Part shown: positions 1 through 4,628 of the stretch, piece by piece | Layout of the letters: each line of letters starts with the position of its first letter | How positions within the stretch are numbered: the stretch's first letter is position 1 | Assembly: GCA_964551525.1 (NCBI GenBank) | Contig: CAZKCH010000020.1 | Span: 1 to 8,644 of the forward strand | Direction: 5' to 3' | Source of the DNA: GWA2-46-15 sp964551525 | Lineage (GTDB): Bacteria > Patescibacteriota > Minisyncoccia > Minisyncoccales > GWA2-46-15 | DNA: 8,644 nt | Made by a program: the position numbers and the translations under genes | Notes under the pieces: model-generated | The model's database searches: none | What the model was told of the DNA's origin: nothing | Seen by the model: the letters and a program-made list of their open reading frames with translations, nothing else

Positions 1-8
1 TGTGTTGG

Positions 9-269
9 GTGTGTTTGGTGTTGGTTTGGAAAAATAGTCATATTTTCTATGGGAAAAACCATCCAAGTTGGAAAAATGGACAGGGTTCTTATCGAGAAAT
101 TATGTTTCGTAGTAAGATTAAGGTGATTTGTCGCCTTTGTGGCATAAAAGATCTTCGGGTGTTACTTACTCATCATATTGATGGGGATAGGAAAAATAAT
201 AAGATCAATAATCTAGAATGGCTTTGTAGGAATTGCCATTATTTAGCGCACAACAGAAGAACGATTTAG
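9..269 (+). CDS. HNH endonuclease-like protein, 5' end uncertain
   Basis: Predicted small HNH-family nuclease that would cut DNA with one metal ion. In the 86 residues counted from a GTG at position 9, a paired-cysteine knuckle (C41/C44 and C73/C76) surrounds the active core: HHIDGD at 55-60, an NN pair before the NLEWLC segment, and NCH at 75-77. Upstream, GKNHPSWKNG at 15-24 resembles the NUMOD-like lead-in often found before phage and homing HNH domains. The frame is open to the left edge of the window and no Shine-Dalgarno precedes the GTG, so the real start may lie outside. The stop falls 4 bp before tRNA-His, a placement typical of selfish nucleases next to tRNA genes. The family call is solid. 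Whether it is a homing enzyme, a phage remnant or a domesticated protein cannot be decided here. Confidence 0.72.
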   Translation: MCLVLVWKNSHIFYGKNHPSWKNGQGSYREIMFRSKIKVICRLCGIKDLRVLLTHHIDGDRKNNKINNLEWLCRNCHYLAHNRRTI

Positions 270-273
270 CAAT

Positions 274-348
274 GGTGGTCGTAGCTTAACTGGTTAAAGC
301 GCCTCGCTGTGGCCGAGGAGACTGCCGGTTCAAATCCGGTCGACTACC
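274..348 (+). tRNA. tRNA-His (anticodon GTG)
   Basis: A full cloverleaf can be drawn. The acceptor stem at 274-281 pairs with 341-348 over eight positions, including the extra G-1:C73 pair that marks histidine tRNAs. The D arm is GCTT/AAGC, the anticodon stem CCTCG/CGAGG has loop CTGTGGC with anticodon GTG, and the T loop is TTCAAAT. Only CA follows C73, so a full CCA end must be added enzymatically. Histidine identity rests on both the anticodon and the extra base pair. Confidence 0.95.
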
Positions 349-366
349 CATTTAAGAGTCAATAGG

Positions 367-395
367 AAAAACGGCTTCATCGGCCGTTTTTCTTA
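367..395. terminator. Bidirectional intrinsic terminator
   Basis: A perfect 9-bp stem (367-375 with 383-391, core ACGGC/GCCGT) has a 7-base loop. It is flanked by A-rich sequence on the left and T-rich sequence on the right, so it can stop transcription in both directions. It lies between the convergent tRNA-His (+) and the HtrA-type protease gene (-), where such a shared terminator is expected. Confidence 0.85.
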
Positions 396-409
396 TTGTT
401 CATCCTCGT

Positions 410-1450
410 TTAATTTCTTTCTTCGAGAATTGTTTTAAGCAATATTTCTTTGCCTTCGCGCCGAATCTTCAATTCGATTTCTTTATTGATTTCGTGTCTT
501 TTTAAGATATCTTCCAAGGGGTTTTCCGTTGTTATTTTTATGCCTTGGCATTCCAAAATGATATCGAATTCCTGCAGGCCGGCCTTGGCGGCCGGGCTGT
601 TGGGGATAACGGCATCATCTCCGGGCATTTCCTCGGAAATAACCAAGGCGCCGTAATTAACCGGTAAATTATTATTTTTCTGGATCATATTATTAATAAG
701 AAGATATCTGACTCCCAAATATGGTTTTCGGATTTTGCCGTGTTTTTTAATTTCTTCTAAATCACTTTTTAAGTGATTGATGGGAATAGCAAAACCGATA
801 TTTTCAGCGCCGAAAACCAAAGCGGTGTTAACGCCAATGGCCTTGCCCTTAAGATCAATGAGCGGCCCGCCCGAACTGCCGGGATTAATGGCGGCATCGG
901 TCTGGATCAGACCTCGCAGTTTTGAAACTTTGCCGGAAATCATGCTTTTAGCGGAAATAAACCGGCTTAAACCGGAAACAACGCCGACGGAGACCGAATT
1001 TTGGAATTCGCCCAAAGCCGTGCCAATAGCAATGGCGGTTTGGCCCAATTCTAATCGCGAGGAGTCCCCTAATTCAACAATGGGCAGGTTTTTTGCTTCT
1101 ACTTTCAAAAGCACTAAATCGCTTAAAAAATCAGTGGCAATGATTCTGGCCGGGAATTCTTCGCCGGTATTGGTGATAATGCGGTATTCTTTGACTAAGG
1201 GTGAGACTAAGTGGCTGTTTGAGGCGATGATGCCGTTGGAAGAAATAACAAAGCCGGAACCAGAACTGATTTTTTTGCCATCTCTTTTCAAACGAAAAGA
1301 GGTGTCAAACGGAGTTTTTTTGTCTTCAAAAAGACCCCAGAATTGCGAGGTTTCTTTTTTTTCTTTCGGCAGTTCTTGGTTGCCGACAATAGAAACCACG
1401 GCCGGCAAGGCCTTTCTGATCGCTCTGATGACTTGTGAATCCGTAGGCAT
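410..1450 (-). CDS. HtrA/DegP-type trypsin-like serine protease with one PDZ domain, no signal peptide
   Basis: Serine protease of family S1C, which degrades or refolds damaged proteins. The 346 residues hold a chymotrypsin-fold domain (about 8-230) with the triad H80 (in SNSHLV), D111 (in SDLVLLKV) and S193 (in NPGSSGGPL), followed by one PDZ domain (about 240-342) with a YLGVRYL entry strand and a GLQEFDIIL segment. HtrA enzymes are normally exported or membrane anchored, but this protein starts directly with the protease-domain helix. An in-frame TAA two codons upstream of the ATG excludes an N-terminal extension, so it is probably cytoplasmic unless export is unconventional. There is no Shine-Dalgarno. 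An extended -10 (TGC TACAAT) ends 6 bp before the ATG, pointing to a leaderless mRNA. Degradative versus regulatory role is unknown. Confidence 0.92.
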   Translation of the reverse strand: MPTDSQVIRAIRKALPAVVSIVGNQELPKEKKETSQFWGLFEDKKTPFDTSFRLKRDGKKISSGSGFVISSNGIIASNSHLVSPLVKEYRIITNTGEEFPARIIATDFLSDLVLLKVEAKNLPIVELGDSSRLELGQTAIAIGTALGEFQNSVSVGVVSGLSRFISAKSMISGKVSKLRGLIQTDAAINPGSSGGPLIDLKGKAIGVNTALVFGAENIGFAIPINHLKSDLEEIKKHGKIRKPYLGVRYLLINNMIQKNNNLPVNYGALVISEEMPGDDAVIPNSPAAKAGLQEFDIILECQGIKITTENPLEDILKRHEINKEIELKIRREGKEILLKTILEERN

Positions 1451-1456
1451 GAATTA

Positions 1457-1465
1457 ATTGTAGCA
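1457..1465 (-). promoter_or_regulatory. Extended -10 promoter of the HtrA-type gene, leaderless layout
   Basis: Read on the minus strand, TGC followed by TACAAT makes an extended -10 element. It sits only six bases before the ATG, so transcription should begin at or within a base or two of the start codon. No convincing -35 is present, which is acceptable with an extended -10. There is no Shine-Dalgarno between the element and the gene. Confidence 0.6.
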
Positions 1466-1525
1466 AAAAAATCTTCTTGTTGCTAATTGGCAATTATGAT
1501 AAATTGACTTTGAAATCACTATTTT

Positions 1526-1598
1526 GTCCCCGTAGCTCAACTGGAAGAGCGGTCCCGTCCTAAGGGAAAGGTTGGGGGTTCGACTCCTCCCGGGGACA
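1526..1598 (+). tRNA. tRNA-Arg (anticodon CCT)
   Basis: The acceptor stem GTCCCCG/CGGGGAC is a perfect seven pairs, the D arm is GCTC/GAGC, and the anticodon loop GTCCTAA carries CCT with the conserved T33. The T arm is GGGGG-TTCGACT-CCTCC and A1598 is the discriminator. CCA is not encoded. It reads the AGG codon. A possible -10 (TATGAT, 1495-1500) lies about 26 bp upstream, in the 75-bp gap shared with the divergent protease promoter. The top pair of the anticodon stem (G27-A43) is mismatched, which is minor. Confidence 0.93.
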
Positions 1599-1619
1599 CT
1601 CATTTAAGAGAAAAAATCC

Positions 1620-2162
1620 TTATTTAAAAACGATGTTTTCGTTTTTGATTCCTTTTTTCTTTCGGATCCCGTCCCACAAATGCCAATAAGTAGCGATTAT
1701 TCTCTCTTCTTGGTTTAATCTTAAAATTCTCTCGGTTCTTTTGATTGAATTAGGACTGCCTTCGATCTCCATAAAATTACCAAAGGGCAATCTATCTAAA
1801 ACGATTTCAACGTTTTCTAACCGCCATTTTTCGCGGTATTTCTCCATTATTAGTGTTTTGGAAAAACCCAGACGTTTTAGAATCTGCCCCATTTTTTCGA
1901 TATCAGAAATTTCTATCTCTGTTTCTTCCCTTTGTTTAAATCTCTTGTTTTCCCGACCAACTTTTTCTTTTAGAGTTAAGACGTTCTTAAAACCGGATCT
2001 TGTTCTGATCCAGAGATCGTGTCGGCGGAGAAAGCCATTCGGAGTGTCAAACTTAATAGTTTTTTCAAAAGCTCGGCCCAGAAATTTGGCCCTCCGTTTT
2101 TTCAGGGCTTTTCTAAACGGTTCGAAATCCGCGACTTTGAATTTTACCTCGATTTCCTTCAT
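1620..2162 (-). CDS. CYTH-domain protein (class IV adenylate cyclase / thiamine triphosphatase fold)
   Basis: A single CYTH domain, a beta-tunnel that binds a triphosphate through basic residues and metal through acidic ones. The 180 residues begin with the defining ExExK motif (E3, E5, K7). They continue with tunnel residues R53 and R55 (IRTRSG), K65 and K67 (LTLKEK), an acidic EETEIEISD strand at 79-87, EKYREKWR at 107-114, D123, and MEIEGS at 131-136. Family members hydrolyse thiamine triphosphate or inorganic triphosphate, or make cAMP; the sequence does not tell which. It stands alone on the minus strand, 21 bp from the 3' end of tRNA-Arg. There is no Shine-Dalgarno; a -10-like TATGAT (minus strand, 2179-2174) leaves a leader of only a few bases. 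Confidence 0.88.
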   Translation of the reverse strand: MKEIEVKFKVADFEPFRKALKKRRAKFLGRAFEKTIKFDTPNGFLRRHDLWIRTRSGFKNVLTLKEKVGRENKRFKQREETEIEISDIEKMGQILKRLGFSKTLIMEKYREKWRLENVEIVLDRLPFGNFMEIEGSPNSIKRTERILRLNQEERIIATYWHLWDGIRKKKGIKNENIVFK

Positions 2163-2190
2163 AAATTAAACTTATCATAAGCATTGTAAA

Positions 2191-2640
2191 ATGCCAAAAA
2201 TCTGTTATGATTTCGATAGAGTGAGTCATTTGCCGGCTAAATTAAAGAATAAAGATATCGCCAAGATCGCTTTGGCGATGCTCTTTTTAGGAGAAGGGTC
2301 AAAAAAATCAAAGGGGACATTGATGCTTGGCAACTCTGATCCCCAAACCATTATTTTATATTTAAAACTATTACGACAATGCTACGTTTTAGATGAAAAG
2401 AAATTTCGATGTACGGTACAATGTCGAGCAGATCAAGACACGAGGAAGTTAGAGAGGTTTTGGTCAAGAACAACAAAAATTCCATCGAAACAATTTTATG
2501 AGACGAGAATTGACCCCCGAACGATTGGAAAACCGTCAAAATATCTTGATTATAAGGGCGTGTGTAGGATAGATTATTTTTCGGCGGATATTTTAACAGA
2601 GCTGAAACAAATTATAAATTTAATTTTCGAGGGCCTGTAG
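2191..2640 (+). CDS. LAGLIDADG-like endonuclease-family protein overlapping tRNA-Ala
   Basis: 149 residues resembling the LAGLIDADG-like proteins common in candidate-phyla and archaeal genomes. The segment LFLGEGSKKS (31-40) is a LAGLIDADG-type helix with an acidic active-site residue. It is followed by GNSDP (47-51), a central W91, and a C-terminal strand YKGVCRIDYFS (121-131). Many relatives carry a DNA-binding domain before this core. Here only about 25 residues precede it and an in-frame TAA lies at 2167-2169, so the protein is a minimal or N-terminally shortened form. The final codons and the TAG stop fall inside tRNA-Ala (10-bp overlap), so the gene abuts the tRNA so tightly that the tRNA supplies its stop. 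No Shine-Dalgarno is seen. Nuclease activity is inferred from fold only; a regulatory DNA-binding role is possible. Confidence 0.68.
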   Translation: MPKICYDFDRVSHLPAKLKNKDIAKIALAMLFLGEGSKKSKGTLMLGNSDPQTIILYLKLLRQCYVLDEKKFRCTVQCRADQDTRKLERFWSRTTKIPSKQFYETRIDPRTIGKPSKYLDYKGVCRIDYFSADILTELKQIINLIFEGL

Positions 2641-2702
2641 CTTAGAGGAAAAGCGTTAGTATGGCATACTAAAGATCGCGGGTTCGAGTCCCGCCGGGTC
2701 CA
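2631..2702 (+). tRNA. tRNA-Ala (anticodon GGC)
   Basis: The acceptor stem GGGCCTG/CGGGTCC includes the G3:U70 wobble that is the identity element of alanine tRNAs. The D arm is GCTT/AAGC with a short seven-base loop, the anticodon stem TTAGT/ACTAA has loop ATGGCAT with anticodon GGC, and the T arm is GCGGG-TTCGAGT-CCCGC. The discriminator is A2702 and CCA is not encoded. Its first ten bases also encode the end of the LAGLIDADG-like gene. It lies 11 bp before tRNA-Ser, so the two are probably cotranscribed. Confidence 0.95.
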
Positions 2703-2713
2703 TCTGGTTTGAA

Positions 2714-2802
2714 GGCGAGGTGCCGGAGCTTGGTTGAACGGGATGGTTTCGAAAACCATTATATCCGCAAGGGTATCGTGAGTTCGAATCTCACCCTCGC
2801 CG
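2714..2802 (+). tRNA. tRNA-Ser (anticodon CGA)
   Basis: A class II tRNA with the long variable arm expected for serine. The acceptor is GGCGAGG/CCTCGCC, the anticodon stem ATGGT/ACCAT has loop TTCGAAA with anticodon CGA, the variable arm is about 18 bases, and the T arm is GTGAG-TTCGAAT-CTCAC with discriminator G2802. CCA is not encoded. Its last 21 bases recur exactly at 5677-5697 and its last 17 at 2915-2931, so the gene's 3' end looks like the attachment point for the downstream accessory segment. Confidence 0.95.
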
Positions 2803-2808
2803 TATTGG

Positions 2809-2838
2809 CAAAATTCATGCCATTGGCATTGAATTTTG
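2809..2838. repeat. Near-perfect palindrome just after tRNA-Ser
   Basis: CAAAATTCATGCCA (2809-2822) is followed immediately by its reverse complement with one extra base (2823-2838). In RNA it would form a long hairpin with almost no loop, 6 bp after the tRNA; in DNA it could be a protein-binding or cruciform site. It lacks a following T run, so it is a poor intrinsic terminator. It might help 3' processing of the tRNA transcript. Confidence 0.6.
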
Positions 2839-2845
2839 ACAACAT

Positions 2846-2859
2846 GGGTGAGATTCGAA
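2846..2859 (-). repeat. Inverted 14-bp copy of tRNA-Ser T-arm sequence
   Basis: These 14 bases are the reverse complement of TTCGAATCTCACCC at 2783-2796 inside tRNA-Ser. A second inverted piece, GGCGAGGG at 2881-2888, matches the reverse complement of the acceptor end. With the direct copy at 2915-2931 they can also form an 11-bp stem (2846-2856 with 2915-2925). The segment therefore holds scrambled tRNA-Ser fragments in both orientations, as expected from repeated recombination at this site. Confidence 0.65.
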
Positions 2860-2914
2860 GAGCTTTTGAATCCCGAGCATGGCGAGGGATGAAAGGCTCC
2901 GCAAGCGAAGCGGG

Positions 2915-2950
2915 GAATCTCACCCTCGCCGCCAAGACAATTTTTTATCG
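2915..2950 (+). repeat. Left direct repeat of the DGR region, derived from tRNA-Ser 3' end
   Basis: The first 17 bases (2915-2931) equal the last 17 of tRNA-Ser. The whole 36-bp block aligns without gaps to 5681-5716: 18 identical bases, then an 8-base segment with six differences, then ten identical bases ending TTTTTTATCG. The shared tail after the tRNA-derived part is absent downstream of the tRNA itself. The two blocks are therefore a genuine pair around the DGR rather than two chance tRNA fragments. Confidence 0.8.
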
Positions 2951-2980
2951 GCATGACCCGATTGACCGCGAGTGAGCTGT

Positions 2981-2995
2981 GACCCGAGTGATTCG
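2981..2995 (+). repeat. Inner left boundary repeat of the DGR cassette
   Basis: GACCCGAGTG followed by one variable base and TTCGA occurs here and at 5667-5681, differing only at the variable base (A here, G there). At the right end this motif runs straight into the 21-bp tRNA-Ser 3' sequence; at the left end it stands alone, 20 bp before the target gene's -35 box. The arrangement suggests the DGR cassette proper lies between these two copies. Confidence 0.55.
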
Positions 2996-3014
2996 ATAAA
3001 ATAAATCACCGACA

Positions 3015-3043
3015 TTGACAGAAATTAATTGATGTGCTATACG
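3015..3043 (+). promoter_or_regulatory. Strong promoter of the DGR target gene
   Basis: A consensus -35 TTGACA (3015-3020) is separated by exactly 17 bp from TATACG (3038-3043), which is preceded by TGC to give an extended -10. This is the most canonical promoter in the window. Transcription should start near 3050, giving a leader of about 158 bases before the ATG at 3208. Confidence 0.8.
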
Positions 3044-3082
3044 GTAAGATACAAAATCAGCTCTTTTTATTATTTACTTGTG

Positions 3083-3140
3083 GGTAGCCATAGCCAAAAG
3101 CTACCGATTTTTTCAGTATTTTTTGGCTATGACTACTGAA
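3083..3140 (+). promoter_or_regulatory. Leader RNA with two hairpins whose loops are complementary
   Basis: Hairpin one has stem GGTAGC (3083-3088)/GCTACC (3100-3105) and an 11-base loop CATAGCCAAAA, followed by a T6 run. Hairpin two has stem TTCAGTA (3112-3118)/TACTGAA (3134-3140). Its loop contains TTTTGGCTATG (3121-3131), the exact reverse complement of loop one. The two loops could kiss. Alternatively, 3084-3099 can pair with 3121-3136 over 16 positions with a single mismatch, which destroys both hairpins. Hairpin one plus its T run also resembles a transcription terminator. Mutually exclusive folds in the leader of a variable gene suggest regulation by attenuation or RNA switching; the ligand or trigger is unknown. 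Confidence 0.6.
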
Positions 3141-3154
3141 GTTGTGGCCCCATA

Positions 3155-3203
3155 GTCTCGGGAAGAGACAAATATCTCGGCAAGAAGTCGAGAAAGGAGA
3201 AGG
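3155..3203 (+). promoter_or_regulatory. Two small leader hairpins and strong ribosome binding site of the DGR target
   Basis: GTCTC-GGGAA-GAGAC (3155-3169) and TCTCG/CGAGA (3175-3179 with 3189-3193) form two short hairpins, the second touching the Shine-Dalgarno AAAGGAG (3193-3199), which lies 8 bases before the ATG at 3208. This is the only strong Shine-Dalgarno in the window and it decides the start of the target gene. Overlap of its first base with the second stem would let folding modulate translation. Confidence 0.6.
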
Positions 3204-3207
3204 TCAA

Positions 3208-3786
3208 ATGAAGTACGGCAATGTTACCATGGGACAGATAGAGGCGGTTATCAACAAGTTAGGGGGCGAAGATGGAATGAAAAGGTTTCTCTCGGGCGAT
3301 AATAACGGAGGCAGGGTAATTGTCGGCGAGCCGAGAATTATCACTATCGACCGCGCCCAGCCCTTTGGCCCGGTAAAATTCCTGGGTCAAGATTGGACCA
3401 TCGACGAGCAAGATGAGCGTTCGCTCGTCTTGGCCCAAATAGACCTCGCCAATGTCCGGCTCAAGCATATGCTCGAGAAAGGAGAGAGCCGGATTAAAGG
3501 AGAGGAAAAACTCAAGCGGTTGAAGAAGGCGGGCCACATCCGTTTAGATGCCAAGGTTTTTCAAACGCTCTGGGAAAACCAGACGCTGATTCCCGAATCG
3601 TGGAAAGAAAAAACCAACGGCAACACGACCTTTATCTTCTTTGACGGCACTGTTCTTCGCCGCCCGGATGGCTACCGTTGCGTTCTCTATCTGTACTGGC
3701 ACGATGGTCGGTGGTTCTGGCACTACTTCTGGCTTGGGAGCGGCTGGGGTGTCGACAGCCCTTCTGCGGTCCTCGCAAGTATCTAA
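3208..3786 (+). CDS. DGR variable target protein with C-terminal C-type-lectin-like VR domain
   Basis: A 192-residue protein whose C-terminus is rewritten by the neighbouring reverse transcriptase; presumed to bind an unknown ligand or partner. The ATG is fixed by AAAGGAG eight bases upstream. No signal peptide or membrane segment is visible. Residues 1-30 (VTMGQIEAVINKLGG, MKRFLSG) form a helical N-terminal region I recall from candidate-phyla hypothetical proteins; a charged helix spans about 75-108. The tail FIFFDGTVLRR to SPSAVLA (143-190) has the aromatic pattern of DGR C-type lectin folds (YLYW, RWFW, WGVDSPS). Thirteen residues differ from what the template encodes: 152, 154, 156, 158, 165, 170, 172, 174, 177, 178, 179, 181 and 183. 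The conserved tryptophans 164, 169, 171, 175 and 180 contain no template adenine and cannot vary. Intracellular action is inferred from the lack of an export signal. Confidence 0.9.
   Translation: MKYGNVTMGQIEAVINKLGGEDGMKRFLSGDNNGGRVIVGEPRIITIDRAQPFGPVKFLGQDWTIDEQDERSLVLAQIDLANVRLKHMLEKGESRIKGEEKLKRLKKAGHIRLDAKVFQTLWENQTLIPESWKEKTNGNTTFIFFDGTVLRRPDGYRCVLYLYWHDGRWFWHYFWLGSGWGVDSPSAVLASI
3653..3778 (+). repeat. DGR variable repeat (VR)
   Basis: This 126-bp stretch aligns without gaps to 4100-4225. Seventeen positions differ and every one is A in the template copy: nine A to G, five A to T and three A to C. The template copy has 30 adenines, so 13 are unchanged. The last 24 bases (3755-3778) are identical and GC-rich, the place where the initiation-of-homing (IMH) sequence is expected, and identity stops at once at 3779. 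The repeat ends 5 bp before the TAA stop, so mutagenesis rewrites only the protein's C-terminus. Confidence 0.97.
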
Positions 3787-3811
3787 ATTTTGTCCTTTGA
3801 ACTTCGTTCGT

Positions 3812-3850
3812 AAATCCCCGAAAACGCATCGTGCTTTTCGGGGATTTTTA
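3812..3850 (+). terminator. Terminator hairpin downstream of VR
   Basis: A 13-bp perfect stem (3812-3824 with 3835-3847, core ATCCCCGAAAA) has a 10-base loop in which GC/GC can extend the stem around a bulge, and ends in a T5 run. It closes the target gene's transcript. DGRs such as that of phage BPP-1 carry a hairpin shortly after VR that aids homing; this one starts 34 bp after VR and could serve both purposes, which is inferred. Confidence 0.88.
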
Positions 3851-3870
3851 ATTTTATGATAAAATAAAAG

Positions 3871-3961
3871 CGGCAGTAGGCGAATATGCGGACGGCTACG
3901 GCTTTCCGCTGCCGAACCTAGTATTCATGGGCCCGGAATGTCTCCGGCTACGGCTTGAGAC
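3871..3961 (+). ncRNA. Candidate structured RNA: twin hairpins with identical UACG tips
   Basis: Two hairpins share the same 12-base apical sequence CGGCTACGGCTT (3893-3904 and 3945-3956), which itself closes GGC-UACG-GCU, a stable UNCG-type tetraloop. The stems around it differ but both pair perfectly: GCGGA/TCCGC in the first (3888-3892 with 3905-3909) and GTCTC/GAGAC in the second (3940-3944 with 3957-3961). The first is further enclosed by CGGCA (3871-3875)/TGCCG (3910-3914). Different stem sequences preserving the same fold indicate selection on RNA structure. The location, between target terminator and template repeat, suggests a role in TR RNA production or recognition. I do not recognise it as a known RNA family. 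Confidence 0.55.
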
Positions 3962-4099
3962 GGGGTGGCGCATGAAGGACTCCAAAAAATAAAGATACTT
4001 GGTATAGAATGCTAGGGTATTTTCGATGCCGAATGCGATTCAGCCCGGAGATCGTCATTTGACTTCAAGGGGCGGTGGTATAGACGGTATTTTATACAT

Positions 4100-4225
4100 T
4101 TCTTCGCAACCCGAATGGCAACCGTTACGTTCTCTATCTGTACTGGAACGATGGTCGGTGGAACTGGAACTACAACTGGCTTGAGAACGACTGGAATGTC
4201 AACAGCCCTTCTGCGGTCCTCGCAA
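4100..4225 (+). repeat. DGR template repeat (TR)
   Basis: Non-coding template copied by the reverse transcriptase with random substitution opposite adenines. Read in the frame of VR it has ten AAC/AAT codons, all ten of which are changed in VR, plus TAC, GAG and GAC changed at one base each. Such adenine-rich codons give wide amino-acid choice without nonsense codons. TR has the same orientation as VR and the reverse transcriptase gene, as needed. A promoter is not clear; TTGACT (4059-4064) is the best -35 candidate. Sequence identity with VR begins and ends sharply at 4100 and 4225. Confidence 0.96.
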
Positions 4226-4231
4226 TTCTCT

Positions 4232-4594
4232 TTATTTCTCTCCTTTCCTAATAGGGGAGTTTTGTTTCAGAAGCTGGCCTTGCCATCCGCCAAGCATCTT
4301 TCCTATTTCGTCTATTTTTAAAGATAAATTTATGTATTTTTTATTATCTAGGGATTTTGTTTCCCAAAGTATCATCAAAAATATTTTAAGAGTGTCTATT
4401 TTTCTTATTGCCAAACGTACGTAAGGCAGCTTTTCTCCTCTGGGAAGGAAAGCGGCGGTAGATATCGCATCTATGGTATCAACGAAGAAATTGTCGATTT
4501 TTTGCCCAAGAGAATGTCGGTGCGTTTTTGGTATAATTGGATAATATTGATACCAAAGCAAATAAGCGCTTTTCGCCTTTTGTAAAATTGGCAA
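4232..4594 (-). CDS. Avd-like DGR accessory protein (four-helix bundle), antisense to TR and RT
   Basis: A 120-residue helical protein of the Avd family, a basic four-helix bundle that in DGRs forms a ring, binds reverse transcriptase and template RNA, and is needed for cDNA synthesis. Recognisable segments are LLWYQYYPIIPKTHRHSLGQKID (split across 12-34), AAFLPRGEKLPYV (47-59), LDNKKYINLSLKIDEIG (82-98) and the LGGWQ end (101-105). Unusually it is on the minus strand, convergent with TR (its stop is 6 bp from TR's end) and divergent from the reverse transcriptase gene (34-bp gap). The only start in frame is TTG at 4594, directly at the conserved LPILQK, with no Shine-Dalgarno. An ATG-initiated reading frame upstream (4649) is out of frame by one base across a G8 tract. 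It may therefore be weakly expressed or frameshifted. Confidence 0.82.
   Translation of the reverse strand: MPILQKAKSAYLLWYQYYPIIPKTHRHSLGQKIDNFFVDTIDAISTAAFLPRGEKLPYVRLAIRKIDTLKIFLMILWETKSLDNKKYINLSLKIDEIGKMLGGWQGQLLKQNSPIRKGEK
4238..4267 (+). terminator. Possible terminator of the TR RNA, inside the 3' end of avd
   Basis: CTCTCC (4238-4243) pairs with GGGGAG (4254-4259), six pairs with one wobble, and is followed by TTTTGTTT. On the plus strand this sits 12 bp after TR and would end the template RNA at about 4267. It overlaps the last codons of the opposite-strand avd gene. The stem is short, so strength is uncertain. Confidence 0.45.
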
Positions 4595-4601
4595 AAGCGT
4601 T

Positions 4602-4609
4602 GGGGGGGG
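4602..4609. repeat. G8 homopolymer between avd and the reverse transcriptase gene
   Basis: Eight consecutive G (C on the avd strand). Seven would join avd in frame to an ATG at 4649-4647, adding 19 residues before the TTG-encoded position; eight leave that ATG out of frame. The tract also lies 19 bp upstream of the reverse transcriptase start. It is a natural slippage site and a natural place for a sequencing length error. Confidence 0.7.
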
Positions 4610-4628
4610 TATTACTTGTAAAATTTTT

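Noticed and set aside
777..1457. Long plus-strand frame opposite the HtrA-type gene
   Set aside because: Shadow of a gene with clear catalytic motifs on the other strand; its own translation shows no recognisable domain.
2574..2954. Minus-strand open frame across tRNA-Ala and tRNA-Ser
   Set aside because: Its peptide (GEGEIRTHDT, RRDSNPR) is the familiar artefact of translating antisense tRNA sequence; two perfect cloverleaves occupy the region.
2709..2975. Plus-strand open frame starting in tRNA-Ser
   Set aside because: It reads through the tRNA and the scrambled tRNA fragments; no domain, no ribosome site.
2951..3014. CRISPR-like or tandem array from the repeated GACC/CGAGTG motifs
   Set aside because: The motifs are too few and irregularly spaced; they are better explained as boundary repeats of the DGR cassette.
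3142..3207. Upstream GTG start extending the DGR target by 22 residues
   Set aside because: The strong Shine-Dalgarno AAAGGAG lies 8 bp before the ATG at 3208, and the upstream part coincides with structured leader RNA.
3641..4321. Alternative plus-strand frames in VR and TR giving near-identical peptides (SICTGTMVGG)
   Set aside because: Their similarity reflects the VR/TR repeat. The frame with adenine-rich variable codons is the real one in VR, and TR itself has no start or terminus suited to a protein.
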